Assembly (NCBI GenBank): GCA_963995505.1
Contig: OZ023192.1
Span: 11,329,001-11,393,000 of the forward strand
Direction of reading: 5' to 3'
DNA length: 64,000 nt
Origin: Hypericum androsaemum
Lineage: Eukaryota; Streptophyta; Magnoliopsida; Malpighiales; Hypericaceae
Shown here: piece after piece, positions 12,411 to 24,258 of the stretch
Position numbering within the stretch: the first letter of the stretch is position 1
Layout of the letters: every line of letters begins with the position of its first letter
Notes under the pieces: generated by a model
Database searches by the model: none
Seen by the model: only the letters and a program-made list of their open reading frames with translations
Told to the model about the DNA's origin: nothing
Position numbers and translations under genes: made by a program

Positions 12411-14715
12411 TGAATTATTCTGAGACAATATTAGGCCATTATCCGATTAGCTTAAACTAATTTGCATGTCGTGTTGTTTGTTCTTGTTCGGTCCCATGAC
12501 CTATTGTCTCTTCAAGAAATTAGATATAGTTGACGGTTTTGATAAAGGTGTTTTTTTATAACTGATAGTTTTATTTGTAAATGGTAAAACTCCTAATATT
12601 ACAAGTATTCTAGTTCTGGTATTCCAAACCCAAATTACAGCTATGATACAAGAGACTTCCGATAGAGATTCAAGTTTTGATAAAGTTTTTTGAGGTTGGT
12701 TTTGGGAATTTTTAACTTTTATATGATATATTTTGGTGATTTTGAAATTTTTAACATTTACAATTATCAAGATCTTAGTTTAATTACTTTAAATTTAACA
12801 AAACTCTATAAATCATTTTTTCTAAAAAAGTAAAATTGATAATTTAGATATGGACCGGATGATCTAAGTGCATTGACCATAGTTGGATCATCCTTTGGGT
12901 TTTGATGTTGATCCGACCAACTTTGGGTTCGTCCGATCATCAATCAGATTGTGTTTTTATTCGGAAAAGTATAGAATTATTTCTAAATCAGTATTTGATA
13001 TATTTGAATGAAGTTGAATATTGGTGACACTTTTATTATATATTTTTTTGGTCAGAACACTTTATGTAAATGTGTTTTAGTGCTGTTGGTTGTTTTTTGT
13101 TTGTTAATCATTTTCTCTGCGCTAATATTCGGGCACTTTTTTCCTTGTGTCGAGTTTTTCTCGCTTATTTTTCTGTGGTAAGATTTTAATGAGTACTGCA
13201 ATCTCATTTTCTTTGAACGAGGGAGTCGTTTTTCTTTTACTTGGGGTCCTTGCATTTCAGTTGCTTCTCATGGCCAACTTTTCGCTATCCAGATGTACTT
13301 TGTATTTATCGTGAGCAATAAAATTTACCCATTTCAAAAATCCCCTAGAGCCTGTTTGGAAATACTTAAAAACGAGAAATAGAATTTTTTTTTGAAGTTT
13401 TAAAAAATTTAGTCTTTTTGGAATCAAATATTTTTGGAAAGAAATTTCTATTTTGTTTAAAAGTTCAGATTTAGAATTCCTTAGAAATTAGGTCAGATTT
13501 GTAGGAGACTAAGCAGGATTTTGTAGTAAAATATCTATTATACCCTTCGAAGGAAACTTTTCTATCTCACATGGGATTGTTAGGAGGGTGTTTATGTAAT
13601 ATTTCAAATCAATTCCCAAAATTTAACTTATGGTTCCAAACAAGAAAATAGGAAAGTGATTCATTTTCAGTATTTTTAAAACCGACCCGGAAGGCGACCA
13701 GGACTTCTATTTGTTATTAATATTATTAAATTAGGTTTGCTAAATTTAATTTAGCATTAAAAAAATGATAAAATACCAAATAAGTTCACATATTTAGCAA
13801 CTTTGTTATACAATTTGTCCCAAAAAAATCTTCAAACATGAATTAAACAAGTCTAGAAGTATAAAAAGATGATTATGCAAGTTTTCTTGTTCGACATATT
13901 ATTCCAATTCGTTTAATTTAGTTGACATATTATCGAGAATTGTTAAAAACATAAGTTTGTTGTGATCCAAAAGTGATATATACGCTCCGAGCGTAGAAAT
14001 TGAGGTTTTGTTTAACTGGGTCACCCGGAAGTACCTGACCGGGTGGTCTGACCAGATTTTAGCTGGTCAGACCAATTACTGGGTTTTATACAAAAATTGA
14101 CCCGGGTTTGATCCCATGTAGCAGTCCGACCAGTTGGACCATAGTTTTTAAAACATTGTTCCTCTCCATTACCATTAAGAATTGAAAATGGTATTTCTTT
14201 CCTGTCGAAATTAGTTCCAAACAGACTGCTAATCATATTCTATCCCTGTTTTGCAGGCTAGGACAATTTTTTTTAGGCTCGCTTTGTAATATTTTCCACG
14301 ACTTATCGTAGCGTTAATTTTAAACTAAGGGAGAGTGTTGACATTTTTTTTACTTTGTGGATCATGATGCAGAAAGAAACAGAATGGTGCAATACCAAAA
14401 ATGTCTTTTTTTTTTCAGCGTGAACCTCCACGTCTGTCTGATTTGTACGCGTGTCTCGTCCCTCAAAATCAATGGTCTAGATTTTATCTGAATTGTGCTA
14501 CTCATTCTATTGCAGTCAGCAGTAAATCCAATCTCGATAATTATTTTTATTTCCATAAATAATTCAAAGAGATTTAGGAAAACCAATTTTCAAACCCCCT
14601 AACTAACTTTGACGTAGCCCCATTTGCCTGTATAACTTGAGACACGAGCTCAACAATCCCTCTCTCTCCCATTTTTCAGCCTTCACCAACGTGTCTTCCC
14701 TCAATTTCTCCCTTC
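12411..14715. other. intergenic with MITE-like fragments
   Basis: No gene is recognised. Two patches look transposon-derived: 13349-13650, bracketed by cctgtttggaa and ttccaaacaag in inverted orientation, and 14010-14160, rich in ggtcagacc/ccgaccagt motifs and related to the insertion at 39093-39553. Neither has clear target duplications. Confidence 0.4.
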
Positions 14716-14725
14716 TATATATAAA
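14716..14725 (+). promoter_or_regulatory. TATA box of the secreted-peptide gene
   Basis: The sequence tatatataaa lies 80 bases before the ATG at 14805, a normal spacing for a plant gene with a 5' leader of about 50 bases. The region between is C/A-rich, as plant leaders often are. Confidence 0.6.
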
Positions 14726-14804
14726 AAAAAACCTCTCCATCCAATGAACCCAACTCCACATTAACACCATCAACCTTCCACAACCCAAGAAAAAACACTA
14801 ACCA

Positions 14805-15089
14805 ATGGCCCGATACGCTGCCGTTTGTCTCACCTTGTTGGTGTTCTTTTCTTTATGTATTTCGTCCACAGAAGCAAATAGAAGTAGAAAGCTATTAATG
14901 ACTACTAATATTGGGAGGCCACCCATTTCCAGCATGTTCCTTAGTTCCCTTCCTAAGGGGACGGTGCCGTCTTCTACCCCAAGCAAGAAGGAGCACTCCA
15001 TGATCGACGATCGGCACCTCTTCGAAATCCACCTCTCCGCAATTGATAGAATTTTACGGTCTGTACCTAGCCCAGGTGTTGGCCACTAG
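14805..15089 (+). CDS. PIP/IDL-type secreted signalling peptide precursor (94 aa)
   Basis: Single-exon frame of 94 codons. Residues 1-24 form a clear signal peptide with a Leu/Val/Phe-rich core ending near STEA. The middle is variable and the C-terminus is basic followed by SVPSPGVGH and the stop. Plant PAMP-induced secreted peptides (PIP/PIPL, also grouped with IDA-like IDL6/7) are precursors of 70-110 residues ending in an SGPSxxGxGH motif; the mature peptide is cut from the end and acts on the RLK7 receptor kinase in immunity and root development. Here length, signal peptide, position of the motif and final GxGH fit, but the core Gly is Val (SVPS for SGPS). A TATA box lies at 14716. The frame is intact and has no transposon features, so I regard it as a working host gene. 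Receptor and induction are inferred from the family. Confidence 0.82.
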   Translation: MARYAAVCLTLLVFFSLCISSTEANRSRKLLMTTNIGRPPISSMFLSSLPKGTVPSSTPSKKEHSMIDDRHLFEIHLSAIDRILRSVPSPGVGH

Positions 15090-17480
15090 CTACGTAGCAA
15101 TTCTTCACTCTTTTGTTTGTTGAACAATTTTTTTCCTTTTAGTTAACTATATACATGTACAAGGAACTTAATAATTGTGTAGATGCAAAGGATGTAATTC
15201 TTCAGTTCCCCACTATATTTTCTTATGGTGGAGGGAACGAGAGCGATAGACTTTGATCCACTGTCTTTTTCCTTTTTTGATCAACTTCTTTAGTCGAAGT
15301 TGGAATCAAATTTTGTCTCAACTAGCAGAGGGGAGTGTTAATTTTGCTAGACATTTAGGAGTGGTGCAATACTTTTCAGAGATTATAGGAGGTGAGAAAT
15401 TGATTATCATTTCATATCTGTCCGTCTTGTTAAACAATTACAATTCTCAGTTTTTTTACTTATCTAGGTATGATGAAGTTCTTTCCCGTTCAATATAAAT
15501 GTTAGTGCTAAAGAAGTGGAAGCGTAAATACAGATGTGTAGAATATCCACAACAAATAGTAGTAGATACAGCGGATAGAGCACACACGATATACGTAGTT
15601 CGGTAAAAAGACCTACGTCCATGGAGCCGAGACAATTATTATAATATGTGGAGACACATGGTACATAAGTCATAAGCGAGTGCTACGCCTCTAACCTAAA
15701 TTCCTGCCTATACTACCATTGTAATTAAGCTAGACAAAAGCCAAGGAACTCATATACCTATCCTCCTATTAATAGGAGACAAACTCAATATATTGCAATA
15801 TAGGAATAAACTTCTAATCCCATTAAAATTTGGGGCAAATCCTAACAAATTTTTTCTTGGAACAAATTCCAAATCGAATAGTCTTCTCAAGCTTCCATAG
15901 TTCGTCTTCCACATCACACCATCTTTATTGTGTGCTTCTTCCAATAAACTCAATGTTGAATCATACCGTCCACCTCAATTTTTGATAAACTCGGTAAGTC
16001 AAAGTTTGCATTAGATTGTCTCAACTAGCACAGGGAGTGTTATGGGAGGCACTCAATGTATAATTAGTGAGAAATTGATTATTAGTTTATACTTTATTTT
16101 GTCTTGTTAAACAAGAACTATTCTCAGATTTTTTACTTATCTAGGAATGATGAAGTTCTATCCCGTTCAAAAATAAATGTTAGTGTTAAGGTAGTATTGT
16201 GTATTTTCACAGGGTAATTCTCAATTCATTTCTCAATTGACATAGTAGACTCCACTTCTACAAGAGATTTCCATCTTCATGTGGACATCAACTATTGGGA
16301 TTACATATCAAGCGAACACCAGTCTCAGTCAAAAAATAGGAGACGAGGACACTAGTTTGCAGACTTTACATATAATCCTCGTGAACACCTTGTTGGACAC
16401 CAATCTTGTTGTTACTCTACTAGCTACAAGACTTTACATCACCCTCGTGAACACCTTCTAGACATCAATCTTGGAATTATTGCACCTCATTTCACCATCC
16501 TCGTGAAAAACAAGGAGATACACTATAAAATATGTGGGTCAAAATAAAACAGATACTTGTACCAAATCTTCGCCTTTGTCAACTAGTAACTGGTCCATAC
16601 AATATTCAAGGTCTTCATACGATCTATCTCTTAGTCCAACATGATCCAACCATTCTATGACCGATCACCGATGAACCGAAAAGATCTTACCAAATCTCGT
16701 GGTACAAGGGAGTCTTCAGACAAAAAGTCACATGTAGATCTAACCTTCTCGCCACTTTCAACTGTACACATATATCACTTACATGTATAGGAGAACTTCC
16801 TAGGCCAAAGCTCATAGCCCATTAGCAATTGGGTCAAATGCATAAACAATCCTCCACATTGAATCAAATCACATGACCGATCTTCAACCGTGAATCTCCA
16901 AGACCCAAACCAACTCAATTTCAACAAGACCCAAGCTAACCTTTTATTTGGTCAACTTCATCAACTCGAACGACAAAATCACTACCCCATAAACCTGACC
17001 CGAACTTCATGATCCAAAACTAGAACCAAAATTTTATGCCCAAAATCAATCTAGTCTTCATGGGTCACTAATATTCCAGCCAAAATCAACCCCAAATAGG
17101 TCAAAACCTAACAAATCAACCCAAAAGTCAACTAGTTAGACCAAAAAGTCAACTGGACTCCTAAATCAAAATTAGGATTTTTAATTTGACAAGAGGATGG
17201 CGGTAGTTAGGGAGACCACTATGCAGCGCCGGTAAAAAAAATGATGCTCGACAAGCCTCGTTTGACGATGAGTAGTGGCTAGCCTCGGTTGGCATTCATC
17301 GGTGCTAGGGAGCGGCTTCCTATCTTTGTCATGCGTGCACAAGAGAGGGTTTCTCTCTCCTCAAAACTCTTTCACTCCTTTCAACCATAGATACACCGTC
17401 ATCAATAAGACCATCTCAAATTCTCACCACCCTTTTCTGTTTAATAACTTAGAGACAGCCCCCAAACTTGAGCAACTCCC
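15090..17480. other. spacer with direct repeats and Copia LTR-like fragments
   Basis: No gene is recognised. A direct repeat of about 190 bp is present at 15310-15510 and 16017-16190, both starting gtctcaactagca and ending in a Copia-like TGTTAGTG. Between them, 15500-15847 reads on the minus strand like a Copia LTR: TGTTAGGATTTGCC at its start, a ccatggacgtagg segment and CTAACA at its end. Bases near 16366 and 16430 repeat a 45-bp segment. Together this looks like debris of one or two LTR elements, without 5-bp duplications. Confidence 0.45.
15500..15847 (-). repeat. probable solo Copia LTR or LTR fragment
   Basis: Read on the minus strand it begins TGTTAGGATTTGCCCC and ends AGCACTAACA, with ccatggacgtaggtc and ccgaactacgta near the 3' end, matching the conserved stretch of the 6558 Copia LTR (ccgtggatgtaggcatta). 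Flanking 5-mers (ataaa, aattt) do not match. Confidence 0.45.
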
Positions 17481-18500
17481 GATCTTGCTTAGCCTATACC
17501 CTCTAACTTCCATTGAACCCCAACCAGCAAATTCACCTGCCAAGTAACTTTACAACCAATAGACATGTCCTCTATTTTTTGGCCAATTCCATTCTCCGTA
17601 ACTCGAACTACTTCTCCGTTGAACCTTTTTACCTAGAGTCAATGCTACTTGCTATAGCATACAATGGGCAATCTTTTGTTCCACCAAGTAAAACCATTGA
17701 CATGTCACAAACTCTACCATTCGGCCTTGAGTGAGATACCCAATTTGCCTATGGTGTTACTAACGGCTTCGCATTCACAATGCCAAACTTACCCAACACC
17801 TTTGACGTTAATGTTCCTTTAGACAACCATAGTGGCGCCTTGCTAACAATACTTCTTCGAGATAATCATGGCTCCACGAAACAACCATAGCTTTCTAGCC
17901 ATGTCTCCGTGAATCCCAACTGCACTCAAACCATTCATGTCAAGCCTTTGTTCCATCATACAAGAGTCTTTCCACTCTCTATCGGAACCCAAAGATGTGA
18001 CTTCACCTATAACGGTGGCCCCCACTAACATGTAGGTATTCCTTGCATCTCTTTCACCCTTCATCACTACCATATCATCTTTCTCCACCACAATTAGCAT
18101 GCCTACAACCTTATAGATGTACCCACTATAATTTAAGGCTCCTAATGAGATCAAATTCCTCTCTAACTTCAGAACATGCGTGCCCAAATTTTTTTCTCTC
18201 AATACCATCTCACATCTTGATCCAGATATCATCTATGCTAGAGACTCTACAAGTAGAACCATTCCCCATAGTGATTCTTGATCTAGGAATCAAAATGCTT
18301 TGGACCTGACAAAATAGAAAGACAGTCACCATTTGACCTGTCCGAATAAGAGGCCATATTTATGAAACTCGATCTTTTTTCCCCGTGGTCCCGAGTTCTT
18401 CTAGGAAAATCTTTCTTCATGTGTCCTTTTTTCTGCACTCGAAGTAATTTCTCTTGAACCTCCTTGATCTCGGCCTGAATTCTCTTCCATCTTTTCCTTC
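17480..18500 (-). pseudogene. Copia remnant: zinc knuckle to pre-integrase (second copy of the 6558 family)
   Basis: The minus strand carries a CCHC-like knuckle segment (CRKKGHMKKD, near 18430), MASYSDRSNGDC, and at 18232-17843 a frame containing LKLERNLISLGALNYSGYIY, the signature of the GAG-pre-integrase region. Bases 17500-17760 are closely related to 7720-7975 of the Copia derivative at 6558. No LTR of that family was found on either side. The Gypsy insertion at 18863 lies about 360 bases upstream of the knuckle on this strand. Confidence 0.65.
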
Positions 18501-18862
18501 ACTATGGTCACCATGGCTACCCCTCACAACCAACCCTACTATTTATCCATCGCCAGTTTTTCTCCTTTGGTGAAACCCTAGCAGAATACTTGTGATATCT
18601 CCCAACACCAGAAATTCTTTCCCACAGATCCCTAGTGGCCGCCAGCCACCAAAAAATTCCACCTACTTGAACGTACCCCTGGTGTACGCCAGGGGCTTGG
18701 CTTGCACTAACTTGGCCAGCCAAATTTTCTCGCCACTCCCAACATCAATAACTCGGCTTCCATTGTCGTTGAAGCCTTCAAAGAGGCATGTTTCACATCA
18801 ACAATATTGCCGTCCGTCATGATCTCCGTTGGAACTAGGATCTCTAAATAGATAATTACTAG

Positions 18863-19614
18863 TGATATGAACCTCGGCAGGAGATTCATAACGGACCGTG
18901 CTATTTTGGATGGAAGAGACCGCAACCCCCGAACTCGAGCCTTGCAAGAACCTTGGTCTAGAAGATCCGCAACCCAAGCAATGGAAATTCGAGAACCTAT
19001 GGTCCAAGTCGAACCACGCCACAAACGATGATGGATGAATCGTTTGATAAGTGAAAAATTTCGCTCAAGCTAAGCAATCCAGCAATTAGCAAGAACACGC
19101 AAGGAGTATCTAACTCACAAAATTATCAATCTCAAAAGTTGTGTCCGTTTTATTGCTAGGAGACCTCCTTATATAGGCTCCAAAGTACCAAGGTATTCCT
19201 AAACAAGCTAACTCCTTAAAAGGAGCTCAAAGGCTGGCCAAAACTCTCTTTCCTAATCTAAGGATATTCTGGCCGAATTATTCAACTAAAATAGGAAATA
19301 ATCTAAGCAAATAATATCTAATAGAATAACTAATAGTTGCATGTCCTAACAAGTAGATGCACGGCCTAAATAGGTTGATTCTTTCTGATTCTCCAAGTGC
19401 GCATGCATCCAGAAGTTTGCGTGCATATCAAGCTTCCAAAATAGCCTCTATCACGTGCATGGGCTTAGCGTGGGCCTCATGCACGTCCTTGCACTTGTAC
19501 GCATCATCTTGAGCCCAGACTTCTTGCATTAATCCATTAAATTCTGCCTGAAACTTTTTGGCTCTTGCTCGTGTCACTGGTCCAATTGGTACGTGCACTT
19601 GCCGTGAGTCTTGT
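18863..19614 (-). repeat. 3' LTR of Gypsy element, first 39 bp missing
   Basis: Near-identical to the 5' LTR but lacks the sequence equivalent to 25011-25049. Its upstream edge is a deletion junction with the integrase frame at about 19614. The polypurine tract is therefore gone. Confidence 0.88.
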
Positions 19615-20456
19615 AACTTGGTACCTAACTTACTCCACAAGGTCTTCCAAAAGTAACTCAAGAACTTAGCATCTCTATCAGAAATAATAGTTCTAGACAT
19701 ACCATGCAACCTAACAACTTCTCTAAAGAACAAATCAGCAATGTTTGAAGCATCATCAGTCTTATGACATGGAATAAAATGTGTCATCTTAGAAAACCTA
19801 TCCACTACCACAAAGATTGAATCCCTTCCACGTTTAGTCCTAGGCAGTCCTAACACAAAATCCATAGAGATATCAATCCAAGGCTCACTAGGTATAGGTA
19901 GTGGGGTATACAAACTATGGGGTTTTACCTTTGACTTGGCTTGCTTGCATGTGATGCAACGCCCACAAACTCTTTCTACGTCGCGCTTCATGTGTGGCCA
20001 ATAGAAGTGATCTTGTAGCATTGCCAAAGTCTTTGCGATTCCAAAGTGCCCCATCAATCCGCCTCCATGTGCCTCCTGAATTAGCAACTCTCGCATAGAA
20101 CAATTAGGCACACAAAGTTTGTTCTCACGAAATAGGTAACCTTCATTCCGAAAAAATTTACCACTTGCACTCTTCTCCGTAGCTCGGAACAGATCACCAA
20201 AATCAGTATCATCAGTATACAACTCTTTAAGGTGTTCAAAACCAATTAACTTCGCATCAAGAGTTGAGATTAAAGCATACCTTCGCGATAGGGCATCAGT
20301 TACTACATTTTCCTTACCTTGCTTGTAGCGAATGACATAAAGAAATGTCTCAATGAACTCCACCCATCGTGCATGCCTCCTATTCAACTTGTGTTGCCCC
20401 TTTAAGTGCTTGAGTGATTCATGATCAGTGTGGATCACGAATTCCTTGGGCCACAA
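19428..20456 (-). pseudogene. Gypsy RNase H C-terminus and integrase, fused to LTR-coded tail
   Basis: Opens with [20 protein letters not shown] and TDALSRR of RNase H, then the integrase HHCC finger (ending [11 protein letters not shown]) and two catalytic Asp regions ([19 protein letters not shown]). After LWSKLGTKL the frame jumps to [16 protein letters not shown]. The last 60 or so codons lie inside the 3' LTR (19428-19614). The deletion removes the catalytic Glu and the C-terminal half of integrase. Coding sequence running into the LTR is known for CRM-type elements and probably reflects the original structure. Confidence 0.88.
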
Positions 20457-21845
20457 CTAATGCTGCCATGTTTCCAATGTTCGAACTAGTGCATACAACT
20501 CTTTGTCATAAGTTGGATAGTTTAAGGTTGCTCCACTTAGTTTCTCACTAAAGTAGGCAATTGGTCTCCCTTCTTGTATGAGGACAGCTCCAATCCCTAT
20601 ACCTGAGGCATCATATTCAACTTCAAAGGTTTTAGCAAAGTTAGGAAAAGCCAACAAAGGAGCATTAGTCAACTTCTCTTTGATGAGTTGGAATGAGTTC
20701 TCTTGAGCTTCTCCCCAACTAAATCCAACGTTCTTTTTGATGACTTCAGTGAGGGGCGCGGCTAGGCTACTAAAGTCTTTCACGAGCCTCCTGTTAAAGC
20801 TAGCTAAGCCATGAAAACTTCGAACATTAGCAACACTTGTAGGACTTGGCCAGTCCCGGATGGCTCGGATCTTCTCCTCATCAACCTGTATCCCGTGAGC
20901 ACAAACAACAAAACCCAAGAATACAAGTTTATCTGTGCAAAAGGTGCACTTCTTCAAGTTGGCAAATAATTGATCCTCTCTAAGTGCATCTAGGACAGAT
21001 TTCAAATGCTCTACATGATCCTCTAAACTCGTACTATAAATGAGTATATCATCAAAATACACAACGACAAATTTGCCAATGAATGGACGTAAGACATGAT
21101 TCATAAGGCGCATGAATGTACTAGGTGCATTAGATAACCCGAACGGCATGACCATCCACTCATACAACCCATATTTTGTTTTAAAAGCAGTCTTCCACTC
21201 ATCTCCTTCTTTCATCCTAATCTGATGATAACCACTTTTTAAGTCAATCTTAGAAAACATGCAAGATCCATGCAACTCATCTAACATGTCATCTAAGCGA
21301 GGAATAGGGTGACGATATTTTACCATGATGTTGTTGACAGCTCGGCAATCAACACACATCCTCCATGATCCATCCTTCTTAGGCACAAGTAGGACTGGAA
21401 CAGCACATGGTCTCATGCTTTCTCTCACGTACCCTTTTTCCAAAAGCTCATTGACTTGCCTCTCAAGTTCCTTTGTTTCCTCAGGATTACTTCTATATGC
21501 GGGGCGGTTAGGTATGGTAGCTCCTGGAACAAAGTCAATTTGATGCTCAATCCCTCGTATAGGTGGTAATCCAGCTGGTAGCTCTTCGGGAAAGACATCC
21601 TTGTAGTCCTGCAATAGAGAAACAACCATACTAGGCAAGTGTGTTTCAAGTTCGTTAGTGATCAAAAGTGTCTCCCTACACCGAAGTAAGATCATAGACT
21701 TTTTTTCAAAACAAGCTTGCTTGATTTCACTTGCTCCCACATAGTAGTTCTTTTTCCATCCCTCGGATTTTCTCTCAATGGCCGATTTCAATTCTATTTT
21801 TCCAGCTTCTTTTGCTCGCTCCATTGTATCCTCTCTTTTGGCCAT
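20457..21845 (-). pseudogene. Gypsy reverse transcriptase and RNase H N-terminal part
   Basis: 462 codons with the ordered RT blocks: [49 protein letters not shown], catalytic [10 protein letters not shown], then RNase H start [12 protein letters not shown]. It stops at 20457 in TLETWQH, where one substitution (a Tyr position by family comparison) makes a stop before [15 protein letters not shown]. Within this segment the RT looks complete. Confidence 0.9.
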
Positions 21846-21854
21846 TTTTCCTTT

Positions 21855-22298
21855 CTATTTTTCGGCTTCTTCTCTCCTCTCAATTCGTTTCTTTTGCTCA
21901 CTTTTTTTTCTCTCATCACTTTCTTTTTGTAAATTCATCTGATCTTCACAAACTTGTGATGGCGCTAAGGGTGCCAAAGTGAACACACGCCTATTGAGTG
22001 TGAATGAGTACTTGTTGGTGTGTCCATCGTGAGTTACCCTTCTATCAAACTGCCACGGCCTCCCCAACAGTAGATGACTAGCTTGCATTGGCACAACATC
22101 GCACAGCACTTCATCTTCGTACTTGCCAATACGGAATGTCACTAGCACTTGCTTCTCCACTCGTACTTCTCCACTATCATTCAGCCATTGCAGCTTGTAA
22201 GGTTTAGGGTGTTTCTTTGTGAGTAACCCTAACTTCTCAACCATAGTAGTGCTTGCCACGTTAGCACAGCTGCCTCCATCAATGAGGACACTACACAC
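21855..22298 (-). pseudogene. Gypsy aspartic protease
   Basis: Contains LIDGGSCANVAS at the position of the retropepsin D-S/T-G catalytic loop (D-G-G here, a form common in this lineage) and the second conserved block LLLGRPWQFDRR. A Lys/Glu-rich linker follows and ends in a stop at about 21852, just before the reverse transcriptase frame. In an intact element this cleaves the gag-pol polyprotein. Confidence 0.82.
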
Positions 22299-23632
22299 CT
22301 TGTCCTTGACATAACACCTTGTATGGAAGATATCTCCCTTTGTGCTTTGTCATCTTCTTCTCTTGCTTGCAAGTTCAAGGCTCTTCTTGCCACTAGAGTG
22401 AGTCCTTTAGGAACTTGAATTTCCTCTTCGGATACGTCTTCCAATGAAGGCATGCTATCATGATCCGAATCTTCTCCTTCTGTTATGACCTCCCTACTCT
22501 CTCTAATCACCATAATCTGTTTGTTAGGGCATTGACTTGAGATGTGCCCCCTTCCTTGACACTTGAAGCACTTGATATCACAGTTTCGTGTGGGAGTGGC
22601 TTCCACCTTCTTTTGGGAATTGGCATTGGAACTCTCAGTCTTGTGCTCTATCTTGGTTGCCTGTGGTTTGTCAAATTTCTTTGAATAGTTTGGCTTCCAA
22701 TTAGCACTTGATGTAGCTCTTGTTCCTCCTCCTCCTCTCTTCAGTTGCGTCTCAATTTTCGTGGCCATATGCACCATGTCCTCCAACTCCACATAGTGTT
22801 GCAACTCTACTTTGTCATAGATCTCGGGATTGAGTCCATTCAAGAACCTTGCCATGGTAGCTTCTCTATCTTCCTCCACGTCAGCTCTTATTATGGCCAT
22901 GTCCATCTATTTGTAATATTCTTCCACGCTCAGATTTCCTTGTCTCATTCCTTGTAACTTCTTGTATAGCTCTCGGTAGTAATGACTTGGAACAAAATGT
23001 TTCCTCATCACCGCTTTCATCTTCTCACATGTAGCTATAGGACGCTCTCCATTACGCCTCCTTCTTGTTACAAGTTGATCCCACCACATTATAGTATAAT
23101 CAGCGAATTCAGTCATAGCTAGCTTTACCTTCTTTGTTTCGGAACAATTGTGGCAATCAAACCCGAACTAAATCTTCTTCTCCCACTCTAGGTATGCCTC
23201 CGGGTCAGAACGACCTACAAAGGAAGGTATCTTCAGCTTAATACTTCCCAAGTTGTCATCTCCTCTTCGCCTTGCCTCCCTAGGTGGGCGGTCAGTCCTT
23301 GCTCTCCTAAGATTCCTTGTAGAGCCTACGTCCTCCTCCTGAAAAGGGTCAGAATCTTCTTCACTTGTGCTTCCCAAAGGTGCTCTCCTTCTTTGTGCAC
23401 GGAATTCTCCTCCACTTGTGCCTCCCAAAGGTGAAAACCTTCGTTGTGCTTGGACTTCTCTACTTGGCTGTTGGCTGTTGCGAGTGTCCTCCATTGCATC
23501 TATGCGTTGTTGCAACGGCTCCATCTCCGCTCGCATCATTTGTTGGAATTTTCCTGTCATGGCCTCCACAAATACCTTAAGACCAACATCAGCCAACGTA
23601 CCCTCTTTTTCTCTTTGATCTTCGTAAGACAT
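22229..23632 (-). pseudogene. Gypsy gag with CCHC zinc knuckle
   Basis: The frame starts at 23632 and is interrupted by stops at 23165 and 22907. It shows an Arg-rich linker, a retrotransposon gag core (FVPSHYYRELYKKLQGMRQG) and the knuckle CFKCQGRGHISSQCPNK (C-X2-C-X4-H-X4-C), which binds the element RNA. After the knuckle an acidic stretch leads towards the protease, but a small indel near 22315 shifts the frame. Gag and pol would normally be one polyprotein in this group. Confidence 0.85.
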
Positions 23633-24240
23633 CTTGCTGCAAGAAAATTTTGTTAGTAAAAAAAATTGATGGCCTCACAAGTTCACTCCCTTACGTGTTT
23701 ACTCTCAATGTAAGTTGCACTCAAGTTCACTCGTGTTTGCACTCAATTATTTGGCTTTTCTCTCTAATGCACTCACAAACTCTTGCCTTTTTCCTCTCGT
23801 GATACTCTTGTACGTTCTTACTAAGCTAACAAGGCTTTGCTTGAACTACACGGATCACTATCAAAGGTAGTTCCTTGTTTTCTTGCGCTGCACATAGATT
23901 ACTTCGGACTGACTTCCTCTTGTTTTCTGTCCGCCTATTGGTTTTTGCTTCTTGCTTCCTCTTTTTGTTTCTCTTGCGTTTTCTCTTTAATCGCAAGCTT
24001 CCTAATTCGCCTTGCTCCGCTTTAGTCTTGCAATTTTCTGTTTAGTCTTGCTTCTTCTTTTGTTTTCCATTTCTTTTCTTTCTTTCTTTTTTATTTTTTT
24101 TTCTTTTGATCAGAATACATAACCTAGAATAACTAAGTCACGAATCTGATTGCTCGAAACACAAACGAATCAAACTACTTATGAAAAATGAATTGGATAC
24201 TAGACAAACAAAAAGGAAGGTAAAGATAGATAGTAGCAAA

Positions 24241-24256
24241 CCTGGCTCTGATACCA
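24241..24256 (-). other. primer-binding site (tRNA-Met type)
   Basis: Minus-strand TGGTATCAGAGCCAGG lies two bases downstream of the 5' LTR end. It matches the usual initiator-Met tRNA primer site of plant LTR retrotransposons. Confidence 0.85.
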
Positions 24257-24258
24257 AA

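Noticed and set aside
14603..15001. Minus-strand open frames opposite the peptide gene
   Set aside because: They lack domain content and lie antisense to a frame with signal peptide, family motif and TATA box.
18870..19024. Conserved frame beginning MWRGSTWTIGSRIS at 19024, 24420 and 63528
   Set aside because: All three copies lie in LTRs of one Gypsy family, so the repetition reflects LTR copies and not a gene family.
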